A stretch of DNA of 5,720 nt from Parachlamydiales bacterium (lineage in GTDB: Bacteria > Chlamydiota > Chlamydiia > Chlamydiales > Rhabdochlamydiaceae), in assembly GCA_020050965.1 (NCBI GenBank), contig JAGVJV010000105.1:1-5720 (forward strand). Direction: 5' to 3'. This document shows, one piece after another, positions 1-5,720 of this stretch. Every line of letters begins with the position of its first letter. Within the stretch, counting starts at the first letter, position 1. The notes beneath the pieces are model-generated. The model searched no databases, was not told the DNA's origin, and saw only the letters and a program-made list of their open reading frames with translations. Both the position numbers and the translations under genes were made by a program.

Positions 1-519
1 AAACGAAAACCGGACCGCATCTTTTGGCTCCCATCCAAGCACATTTGCGCACGAAATCGTCGACGCGCTTCTCGAAATCCCAGGAATCAGCGCCGCAGAT
101 TGCATCGTCCCAATCAATAATGCATCCCGCACAGGCCTACCCGTCGTCTTGATCCGCACCTTTTGCCCAACATACAAGATTACACCTGTGATCATCAAGC
201 AAAAGCCCAAATACTGCGGCTCGGAGGCGATCTTTCGCAGCGGAGCCAGTAGGAAATAGCTGGGGACCAGAGGAACGAGGGCGATAAAAAGATAAAGGAG
301 CCGTTTTCTCTCCAGAAAAAAAAGACGGTAAATTTCTGCTTTAAAAAACCAAAGCAGCGCTACAAGGGAGCCCAAATGGCAGGCCAAATCGAAAATCACC
401 GGCATTTCTGTCATCCCAAAGAGCATTTTGGTCAATTTGAGATGAGCCGACGAGCTGACCGGAAAAAACTCCGTCAAGCCTTGAATAAGGCCAAGTAAAA
501 GTGCAAGCAGATGAGACAT
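1..519 (-). CDS. uppP: Undecaprenyl-diphosphate phosphatase (UppP/BacA), N-terminal 173 residues, runs off left edge
   Basis: Reading the minus strand from the ATG at 519-517 gives 173 codons open to the edge. The product is a polytopic inner-membrane enzyme that dephosphorylates undecaprenyl diphosphate so the lipid carrier can be reused for peptidoglycan and other surface polymers. Seen directly: the first family block GLIQGLTEFFPVSSSAHL (residues 10-27), with the Q13-x-x-x-E17 acidic motif and H26; the F-D-L-A-C-H-L-G-S segment around H48; and the phosphate-binding block IPGISRSAST at residues 145-154, with R150. Long hydrophobic stretches lie between these blocks. The start fits the family because the first block normally begins about ten residues in. 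An AAAGAGG sequence precedes the ATG with only one base between, unusually tight for a Shine-Dalgarno. The spacing between the two blocks is about 20 residues shorter than in E. coli UppP. The C-terminal third is outside the window. It is divergently oriented from the methyltransferase gene. Confidence 0.93.
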   Translation of the reverse strand, partial: MSHLLALLLGLIQGLTEFFPVSSSAHLKLTKMLFGMTEMPVIFDLACHLGSLVALLWFFKAEIYRLFFLERKRLLYLFIALVPLVPSYFLLAPLRKIASEPQYLGFCLMITGVILYVGQKVRIKTTGRPVRDALLIGTMQSAALIPGISRSASTISCANVLGWEPKDAVRFSF

Positions 520-589
520 ACCTCTTTAATAGCAGAAAAAAGCTTTATCCCCAAGACAAAGAAGGGGCATTTGTGGTAAATTTATAGTC

Positions 590-1531
590 ATGAATTTACT
601 GGCAAGTTGTATATTAGCGATGAATATGACATTAAATCACCTGGTCGACCAGGATAAACACAGTACTTTGCAGACTTTGGAAAATGCTACAGATGCCCAG
701 CTTTGGGATGCGCTGCTTGAAGGCCAAGCCAAGCTTTTATTTGATTCAGAGTACTCTTGGATTGCCAATGAAAACTGGTGGCCGGCCTCTAAACGGGTGC
801 TGGAGATCGGCTCAGGCAACGGGGCGTTTCTTTTAACGCTCGCGGGCCATGCTCCGGAGAAGAGCTATCTGGGGATAGAAAAGCTTCCAAAATCGCTTGA
901 GAAAGCCCTTGAGAGCAACAAAAGAACAAATGTCGTCTTCCGAGAGGGGGATGCAGAAGTTTTTGATGAGCGATTAGTCGATTCTGCCGATGTGGTGATT
1001 TTTCGACTGGTGCTGCAACATCTAAGCGATCCAGTTCTTGCACTTCAGAATGCTGCTCAATATTCCAATGATTATGTGCTCATCATCGATGCTTATGACA
1101 AAGCGAGGCGGACATCCCATCCGATTACGGCGATGGATGAGGCGGTCGATCTGGTTGAACAGAAGCAACGTGTTCAAAATTCTACAGGTAATCGGAGAAT
1201 CTCGCTCGATCTACTGGAGACTCTGCAGAATAAAACTTCTCCTTTGAGCGATCTTTATGAAGTGATCTTCACTAATTTGGATGCGGATGGCAATCTCCTC
1301 AAAGAGATGACTCGTTTTGAAGGGAAAAGAGCACGAGAGCTCTTTAGCAATCATGTACTTTTATTTCTAACCTTGGTGAATCGGACCTATCATGTTCCAG
1401 TCAATTTGGACAAGGCCTTTGATGAACTTCAGGATTATCTCAAGGATGAAGAAGCGTGGAGTTCGGTGGGAATGCACTACTTGGTCTTAAGAAAGAAATA
1501 TACACAAGTTCATTCAAAAGCCTTCCGCTAG
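590..1531 (+). CDS. Class I SAM-dependent methyltransferase, substrate unknown; 3' end altered by a palindromic insert
   Basis: The 313-residue protein shows a Rossmann-type methyltransferase core. Motif I is VLEIGSGNGAF at 70-80 (SAM-binding glycine loop). E97 ends the second strand (YLGIEK) where an acidic residue usually binds the ribose. REGDAEVF at 118-125 supplies D121 near the adenine, and DVVIFRLVLQHLSDP from 134 is the motif IV region typical of small-molecule (UbiE-like) methyltransferases. The C-terminal part carries a helical insert and ends with the strand HYLVLRKK. The last ten residues (304-313) and the TAG stop come from the left arm of the 1499-1665 palindrome, so they are probably not original. 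The start is uncertain: no good Shine-Dalgarno precedes 590, and ATGs at 620 and 626 (residues 11 and 13) are alternatives that would remove an oddly hydrophobic first segment. No signal peptide is convincing; cytoplasmic. The substrate cannot be deduced from the neighbours. Confidence 0.85.
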   Translation: MNLLASCILAMNMTLNHLVDQDKHSTLQTLENATDAQLWDALLEGQAKLLFDSEYSWIANENWWPASKRVLEIGSGNGAFLLTLAGHAPEKSYLGIEKLPKSLEKALESNKRTNVVFREGDAEVFDERLVDSADVVIFRLVLQHLSDPVLALQNAAQYSNDYVLIIDAYDKARRTSHPITAMDEAVDLVEQKQRVQNSTGNRRISLDLLETLQNKTSPLSDLYEVIFTNLDADGNLLKEMTRFEGKRARELFSNHVLLFLTLVNRTYHVPVNLDKAFDELQDYLKDEEAWSSVGMHYLVLRKKYTQVHSKAFR

Positions 1532-1665
1532 GCGGGTTCAAAGCGCCAAAAATCGATCGTCGCAAAGGGGATTGTATTGGCTCGATACTAACCCCTTTGC
1601 GACGATCGATTTTTGACAGCTTTCAATCCCGCCTAGCGGAAGGCTTTTGAATGAACTTGTGTATA
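1499..1665. repeat. 167-bp near-perfect palindrome; candidate MITE-like fold-back element with TA target duplication
   Basis: The outer arms 1499-1536 and 1628-1665 are perfectly complementary (38 bp). A short imperfect stretch follows (1537-1546 against 1616-1627, with two extra bases on the right). Inner arms 1547-1570 and 1592-1615 are again perfect (24 bp), and the central 21 bases still pair in part (GTAT at 1574-1577 with ATAC at 1585-1588), leaving almost no loop. The ends read TATACACAAG and CTTGTGTATA. If the outermost TA on each side is a target duplication, the element is 1501-1663. Each arm also contains a small internal inverted repeat (CCGC-TAG-GCGG at 1525-1535 on the left). 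No transposase is encoded, so it would have been mobilised in trans; TA targets are typical of the IS630/Tc1-mariner superfamily. In RNA it would form a very long hairpin and could end or shield the methyltransferase transcript. Alternative: a chromosomal terminator or repeat family with no mobile origin. Confidence 0.85.
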
Positions 1666-1714
1666 AACAAACGCTAGTTTTTTTTTCAGTTATTCGTTAC
1701 ACTTATCTCTTTTT

Positions 1715-1721
1715 AAGGAAG
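1715..1721 (+). promoter_or_regulatory. Ribosome-binding site for the first outer-membrane protein gene
   Basis: AAGGAAG lies four bases upstream of the ATG at 1726 and supports that start. The 60 bp between the palindrome and this ATG hold a run of nine T (1678-1686), but I could not identify a convincing -35/-10 pair there. Confidence 0.7.
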
Positions 1722-1725
1722 ACTA

Positions 1726-2760
1726 ATGAAAATCTATCTCTCAGCACTTACAACCCTTTTCGCAATTCATTCTATAACTATCTATGCAGAGGATTGCTGC
1801 ATGCCAGAATATAGACCTGGAGAACCATTATGCGATGACGCTTGCGCGATCTATTCGCAATATGCTGGAGTTGAGCTAAATTGCGGATGGAATGTGATTG
1901 CATGGGGCGAATTTTTGTATTGGCGTCCAATACCCAATACAGTGATTCAGACGATTACTTTTGAGGGAACTCCTCCAGGAAGCTTGCAATTAGAGATTCC
2001 AAATAACTACGCCTACCGACCAGCGTTTCGTGTGGGTCTCGGATGGATTGCGCCCTGCTTTGATAACTGGATATTCAATATTGATTACACTTGGATTCAT
2101 CAACATTTTAAAAAGACCGATTCTAGACAAGATCCGATTACCTTAGCTTCAACCGTTGGATTTTTTCCAATACCGCAATATAGCTCGATTGAAACAAAAA
2201 CAAATTTTAACTACGACATCGTAGGATTAAATGTCCAAAGGCCAAATTATCTCGGCCAACGGGTCGTGCTTAGTCCTTTTCTGGGGTTAAAATGGCTAAA
2301 GCGAAGTAATAAACTTGCTCAAGATCTCTTGATCGCAGGGACAGATTTAGTAGATCACCAGCATGTAACGATCAGTTATACTTCCATTGGACTTGGCGCA
2401 GGTTTTGACGGAAACTGGTTGCTTTGTTGGAATTTAAGATTGATCGGCAAAGCTGATGTAGCCATTCTCTATGCCTATAAACGGAGTTTGAATCAATTGA
2501 ACACTTCAGATGTGCAGACTGGTGTCGTTCCTTATCCACTTCGAGTCAAACAGCATGATCGACACCTCGATATTTATGGAAAAGGGGGGATGGGAATTGG
2601 CTGGGGATCCTATTTCTGCTGCCAGTCTTTCTATGTCGATTTATCTGCGACCTTTGATTACATGGTCGATGTAGTCAAAATGGGTACTTCATCTGGAATG
2701 TGGTCCAATGGGACAACCCAATTTGTTGGTCTGACACTACGTGGGCAATTGGATTTTTAA
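1726..2760 (+). CDS. MOMP-like / Lpg1974-type outer-membrane beta-barrel protein, first of three paralogs
   Basis: The 344-residue predicted porin-like protein has a Sec signal peptide (1-21, cleavage after I-Y-A). The mature N-terminus begins E-D-C-C and carries cysteines C24, C25, C36, C40 and C53. Family blocks: WGEFLYW at 60-66, YRPAFRVGLGW from 97 (Ala where the two paralogs have Gly), DYTWIH at 120-125, then YLGQRVVLSPFLGLKW, and GWGSYFCC at 292-299. It ends in RGQLDF with terminal F344, the usual beta-barrel assembly signal. Alternating hydrophobic and aromatic residues throughout fit transmembrane beta-strands. The family is known in environmental chlamydiae as multi-copy MOMP-like proteins; pore activity here is inferred. 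It leads a tight three-gene array, with 14 bp to the next gene. The assignment to an outer-membrane barrel is strong; the exact family name is by motif resemblance only. Confidence 0.82.
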   Translation: MKIYLSALTTLFAIHSITIYAEDCCMPEYRPGEPLCDDACAIYSQYAGVELNCGWNVIAWGEFLYWRPIPNTVIQTITFEGTPPGSLQLEIPNNYAYRPAFRVGLGWIAPCFDNWIFNIDYTWIHQHFKKTDSRQDPITLASTVGFFPIPQYSSIETKTNFNYDIVGLNVQRPNYLGQRVVLSPFLGLKWLKRSNKLAQDLLIAGTDLVDHQHVTISYTSIGLGAGFDGNWLLCWNLRLIGKADVAILYAYKRSLNQLNTSDVQTGVVPYPLRVKQHDRHLDIYGKGGMGIGWGSYFCCQSFYVDLSATFDYMVDVVKMGTSSGMWSNGTTQFVGLTLRGQLDF

Positions 2761-2774
2761 AGGGATAGGAAAAA

Positions 2775-3875
2775 ATGATAAAGAATATCGTTGCATTTAC
2801 ACTTGCAAGTTTAGGGATCTTCCATCTGCAGTCTCTTACTGCGGACGAATGCTGTGACGACTTTCCTTGCTGCGAATCGCCTATTATCCCAGGTCTACCG
2901 CTGGATGCCAATTGCATTCCTGCTGGCTATCCTTATCCGGGGGTCTATCAACCCTGTAATAACTGGGATCTCTATGTAAGGGGAGATTTTCTTTACTGGA
3001 GCCTTCTGCAACTGACCCTCCAAGCCTCAGCGCAAAAGCTTAGTTTTGATGGACTTAATATTGATACCTATAATCAAGGCGGTCCCTATAAGCCAGGCTT
3101 TAGAGTCTCTATCGGTTTCGATTTAGATTCTGTTCTTCTCGACCTCACCTATACGCGTGTCCATTCAAAGAAAACCACTCATTTTCAAGCAGGAGAAAAT
3201 GATGGTTTTCGGATCCTTTTTGCCGCTCCTTCTATCGTGGGTGTACCCATCCTTTTCTCTCGATTGGAAGCTGAGTCACATGTTGATCTAGATGTGGCAG
3301 TCCTTTCTTTGCAAAAGCCGATTTATCTTGGAGAGAGAATCATCCTGAGCCTCAATTACGGGTTAATGGGGTTGTGGCAAGGACAAACATGGAATTTTAT
3401 CGGAACTGCCCTCCCTTTTCAAACAGAGTTTTTTTTCACTGACAACGGGACTGTCTTTGCCGATCATAAGGCTTGGTCTGTTGGGCCAAATTTGAATGTC
3501 CACGCTTCGGCTCTTTTTCCTTGGGGTTTTCAAGCATTTGCTTCCGCGGGTCTCTCGCTACATTATGCCTCCCTTTATAAATCGGTGCAAACGACCTCTT
3601 TTCCAAACGTCCCAGCTGTGATTGACAACACATCGGTGAAAACCGATGGGCATGTAATCCATATGCAATCATCTCATGGAGGTGAAATCGGACTCTCTTG
3701 GGGGAGTTACTTGTGGTGTGATAAATACCACTTCGACATCTCAGCCTCTTACACGATCTTTTATATCCATAACTTTGTTGGAGGTGTCGTTTTGTCACCT
3801 TTTGCAACCGATTATTTGACGCTCGATTCCATTAACGTACACGGATTTGCTGTTGGCGGCCGTTTAGATTTTTAA
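2775..3875 (+). CDS. MOMP-like / Lpg1974-type outer-membrane beta-barrel protein, second paralog
   Basis: This 366-residue paralog of the preceding gene has a signal peptide at 1-23 (cleavage after L-T-A). The mature start D-E-C-C is followed by a second Cys pair; cysteines are C26, C27, C32, C33, C47 and C61. Conserved blocks come in the same order: RGDFLYW at 69-75, YKPGFRVSIGF from 105, YTRVHS at 126-131, YLGERIILSLNYGL, KAWSVGPNLNVHASALFPWG, and WGSYLWC at 309-315. The C-terminus is GGRLDF with terminal F366. It shares a C-x-P-x-G-Y-x-Y-P segment near residue 47 with the third paralog that the first lacks, so paralogs two and three look closer to each other. ATAGGA a few bases before the ATG is the ribosome-binding site. 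The 14-bp gap to the upstream gene and 16-bp gap to the next imply co-transcription. Predicted location is the outer membrane; a porin or adhesin-like surface role is inferred. Confidence 0.82.
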   Translation: MIKNIVAFTLASLGIFHLQSLTADECCDDFPCCESPIIPGLPLDANCIPAGYPYPGVYQPCNNWDLYVRGDFLYWSLLQLTLQASAQKLSFDGLNIDTYNQGGPYKPGFRVSIGFDLDSVLLDLTYTRVHSKKTTHFQAGENDGFRILFAAPSIVGVPILFSRLEAESHVDLDVAVLSLQKPIYLGERIILSLNYGLMGLWQGQTWNFIGTALPFQTEFFFTDNGTVFADHKAWSVGPNLNVHASALFPWGFQAFASAGLSLHYASLYKSVQTTSFPNVPAVIDNTSVKTDGHVIHMQSSHGGEIGLSWGSYLWCDKYHFDISASYTIFYIHNFVGGVVLSPFATDYLTLDSINVHGFAVGGRLDF

Positions 3876-3891
3876 AGATAGAGGAATAAAA

Positions 3892-4983
3892 ATGTTAAAA
3901 CAGTCCCTACTCATCCTGACAGCTCATTTGACGATTTTAGGTTATTGTGACGAAGATCAAGTATGCTGCCTTGTACCCCCAAATCCTGTCGAATCCTGTC
4001 AGCTGCCTGTCGGCTATTTTTATCCTGCACAGTACAACCTAAACAATTCCTGCATAAACTATTCCGTGTTTGGCCAGTTTATCCTCTGGGAAGTCAACTT
4101 TGATCAAACCCATATTGCCAATAGGGCGAGTGGACCAGCATTGAATATTGACGGGGCTCCAACAGGAACTGAAAATCTCTTAGAATTTTTAGCCCATAAT
4201 TCGGGGTATCGACCTGGCTTTATTGTGGGTATTGGGTTAGGATTTCCTTCCTATGATCATTGGCAATTTTCGGCCGAATACACCCGGATCCATTCGACTA
4301 CAACTAACCACTTTAACGCACGTCCCGATGGAATTCTTACCACTCCCGTTTTTCTCCAAGTAGCCTTTCTGCCAACATCATCGGTAACATCGGTACAAAC
4401 ATTAAATCTTGATTTTCTTAGCGGAACACTTGGAAGAGATGTTTATCTTAGCCAGCGATTCGTCATCAGACCATTCGTTGGAGTTAAAGGTTGGTGGGCA
4501 ACTCAAAAGCAGAAGTTGCTCTATACGATTACCAATCCATTCTTCCCTCCTGATGCCCCTGAATTTCAAATCACAAGCTGCAAAGTGTGGGGAATTGGAC
4601 CCTATCTAGGTACACATATTGATGCCCTTCTTTGGTGTGGCATCGCTGTCGTTGGTCGAGCAGGTATTTTGCCCATCTATACGCGAACAACTCACTATCG
4701 GGGCATCAACAATTTCTCAATTACTCTCAATCCTACGTTTTTCCCCTTCCTCGTTAATGAGGAAAGAATCCACGGGAAGTTCTTCAATACCCAATTGTTT
4801 TATGAAGCTAGCGTTGGACTGCAGTATGGCACCTATTTCTGCGATTGTGGATATCATATAGATCTCTCGGTCGGCTGGGACTTTATGACGACATGGGAGA
4901 ATGCCTACGTAGTCGCTTCGGGAACTGCCTTAAGGGAATTCTATTATCAAGGATTCTTTGCCAAAGTTAGGTTTGATTTCTAA
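3892..4983 (+). CDS. MOMP-like / Lpg1974-type outer-membrane beta-barrel protein, third paralog
   Basis: The third member of the array has 363 residues. The signal peptide ends at about residue 19 (L-G-Y-C, then D-E-D). C19 is not a good lipoprotein cysteine because Tyr precedes it, so ordinary signal peptidase cleavage next to it is more likely. Mature cysteines C25 and C26 form the shared pair, followed by C36 and C54. Blocks: FGQFILWE at 60-67, more divergent than in the paralogs; YRPGFIVGIGL from 106; YTRIHS at 130-135; YLSQRFVIRPFVGVKGWW; KVWGIGPYLGTHIDALLW; and YGTYFCDC at 312-319. It ends in VRFDF with terminal F363. AGAGGA six bases before the ATG is the ribosome-binding site, and the gene starts 16 bp after its paralog. 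The stop is followed within ten bases by the ribosome-binding site of an esterase gene, with no terminator between. Function as an outer-membrane pore or surface protein is inferred from the family. Confidence 0.82.
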   Translation: MLKQSLLILTAHLTILGYCDEDQVCCLVPPNPVESCQLPVGYFYPAQYNLNNSCINYSVFGQFILWEVNFDQTHIANRASGPALNIDGAPTGTENLLEFLAHNSGYRPGFIVGIGLGFPSYDHWQFSAEYTRIHSTTTNHFNARPDGILTTPVFLQVAFLPTSSVTSVQTLNLDFLSGTLGRDVYLSQRFVIRPFVGVKGWWATQKQKLLYTITNPFFPPDAPEFQITSCKVWGIGPYLGTHIDALLWCGIAVVGRAGILPIYTRTTHYRGINNFSITLNPTFFPFLVNEERIHGKFFNTQLFYEASVGLQYGTYFCDCGYHIDLSVGWDFMTTWENAYVVASGTALREFYYQGFFAKVRFDF

Positions 4984-4990
4984 CACTCTT

Positions 4991-4995
4991 GGAGG
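4991..4995 (+). promoter_or_regulatory. Strong Shine-Dalgarno that favours an ACG start at 5001 for the esterase
   Basis: GGAGG starts eight bases after the upstream stop codon. The first ATG in the esterase frame (5028) is 32 bases further on, too far for this site and without one of its own. Five bases after GGAGG is ACG (5001), in frame with that ATG and with no stop between. ATT at 5007 is a second, more distant possibility. Confidence 0.65.
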
Positions 4996-5000
4996 CTCAA

Positions 5001-5720
5001 ACGTCAATTAATTCTCTTCCCAATCTCATGGAAAATCCCAAATTCAAGGCGCTGATCGATGGCTTTAGGGATGTAGTCAAGACTTCTGCAGAAAAAGGGC
5101 TAGATGCTGCCAGAAAGCGCTGCACCGAATTTTTTCTCTCGGGAGAGGAGAGGCTTATTGAGGTTGAATCGATTCAAAATCTGAAAATCGAAGGTGAGGA
5201 TGGACACCAAATTCCTCTACGCATTTATTCTCCAGCTGCCACTCAACTACTACCTACAATTGTCTATTTCCACCGCGGCGGGTGGATTTTTGGAAATATC
5301 GAAGAGGCAGATCCTGTGTGCAGAATGCTAGCCCATTATTTGCAGGCGGTGGTCGTTTCTGTCGATTTCCGCTTGGCTCCTGAAAATCCCTTTCCTAAAC
5401 CGCTGATGGATTGCTATGCGGCAACAGTATGGGCATCGAAGCAATTTGGGGGAGATAAGCAATTGATCGTTTGTGGAGAAAGCTGTGGGGGAAATCTCGC
5501 TGCAGCAGTGGCACTCATGGCTAGGGATAAGAAAGGACCCTCGATTGCCAAGCAGCTTCTCATCTATCCGATCATCACTTCCACGATTTTGGATGAGCCC
5601 TATGATAATTGCGCCGATCAACACTTCATCACGAAAGGAGGAATGCAGTTCATGTGGGGCGCCTACTTAGGATCTCACGAGAATGGGCAAAATCCTTATG
5701 CTTCGGTTGATCTTGCAGAT
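5001..5720 (+). CDS. Alpha/beta-hydrolase esterase of the hormone-sensitive-lipase family, N-terminal part, runs off right edge
   Basis: Counting from the ATG at 5028, 231 residues are visible out of the roughly 300-320 usual for the family; an ACG start at 5001 would add nine. These are serine esterases acting on short-chain carboxyl esters. Seen: the oxyanion-hole block HRGGW at 82-86, where the family has HGGGW; DFRLAPENPFPKPLMDCYAA from 113, the family's conserved Y/F-R-L-A-P-E block; and the nucleophile elbow GESCGGN at 150-156 with S152. The catalytic Asp and His should lie beyond the window. An N-terminal helical cap (about residues 1-40) is present and no signal peptide is evident, so it is probably cytoplasmic. 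The gene starts about 17 bp after the third barrel gene, on the same strand, without a visible terminator, so it may be co-transcribed. Its physiological substrate is unknown. The start codon is uncertain: the ribosome-binding site favours ACG 5001, convention would favour ATG 5028. Confidence 0.88.

Noticed and set aside
549..567. CCCC...GGGG inverted repeat in the divergent intergenic region
   Set aside because: Four base pairs with an 11-base loop is below what would support a terminator or operator.
520..589. Divergent promoters between uppP and the methyltransferase
   Set aside because: Some A/T-rich hexamers such as TTTATA (581-586) resemble a -10 box on either strand, but no matching -35 box occurs at 16-18 bp spacing, so no promoter is called in these 70 bp.
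1456..1650. 64-codon plus-strand frame spanning the methyltransferase end and the palindrome
   Set aside because: It exists only because the palindrome arms lack stops in that frame. There is no ribosome-binding site and it overlaps the methyltransferase.
1669..1686. Possible small terminator: AAAC-GCTA-GTTT followed by a T-run
   Set aside because: The stem is only four A/T-rich pairs, too weak to call on its own. The neighbouring palindrome is a better candidate for stopping transcription, although its T-run is 12 bases away.
1691..1710. TACACT-type -10 box for the barrel array
   Set aside because: It matches the consensus at only four of six positions and has no -35 partner except the T-run, so it is not distinguishable from chance.
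3436..3807. 123-codon open frame on the minus strand inside the second barrel gene
   Set aside because: It is wholly antisense to a well-supported gene. Its product has no recognisable motif and a low-complexity basic composition, and it has no independent ribosome-binding site I could see.
5328..5624. 98-codon minus-strand frame in the esterase region
   Set aside because: It is antisense to the clearly conserved esterase motifs and its product shows no family features.

Overview
The window looks like chromosomal DNA of an environmental (amoeba- or arthropod-associated) member of the Chlamydiota, of the Waddlia/Simkania/Parachlamydia kind. This is an inference. It rests on three tandem genes for cysteine-bearing, signal-peptide-carrying outer-membrane beta-barrel proteins whose aromatic/glycine motifs (a D/E-F-L-Y-W block, then Y-x-P-G-F-R-V, then Y-T-R-x-H) match the MOMP-like / Lpg1974-type porin family, which is expanded in those bacteria. 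Base composition looks moderate, somewhat below 50% G+C by eye. No sequence search was possible, so the genus is not claimed.

Layout. Positions 1-519 (minus strand) hold the N-terminal two thirds of undecaprenyl-diphosphate phosphatase (uppP), which runs off the left edge. A 70-bp divergent intergenic region separates it from a plus-strand class I SAM-dependent methyltransferase (590-1531) of unknown substrate. The last ten codons of that gene lie inside a near-perfect 167-bp palindrome (1499-1665). I interpret the palindrome as a small fold-back mobile element (MITE-like) inserted at a TA dinucleotide: removing it with one TA copy recreates a TAA stop directly after the Arg-Lys-Lys end of the methyltransferase.

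From 1726 to 4983 three paralogous outer-membrane protein genes follow head to tail with gaps of only 14 and 16 bp, almost certainly one transcription unit that arose by tandem duplication. Each has a signal peptide, a Cys-Cys pair near the start of the mature protein and a C-terminal phenylalanine typical of BAM-assembled barrels. Directly behind them, with no visible terminator, is the first part of an alpha/beta-hydrolase of the hormone-sensitive-lipase esterase family, which runs off the right edge. Its only good ribosome-binding site points to an ACG codon (5001) rather than to the first ATG (5028).

Working together: uppP recycles the lipid carrier used for cell-wall and surface-polymer synthesis, and the three barrels are probably porin-like surface proteins, so much of the window concerns the envelope. 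The methyltransferase and esterase cannot be tied to a pathway from sequence alone. No RNA genes, CRISPR arrays or complete insertion sequences were seen. There is no gene-free stretch longer than about 200 bp. The most unusual feature is the palindrome; I found no evidence of a multi-gene novel defence or metabolic system.
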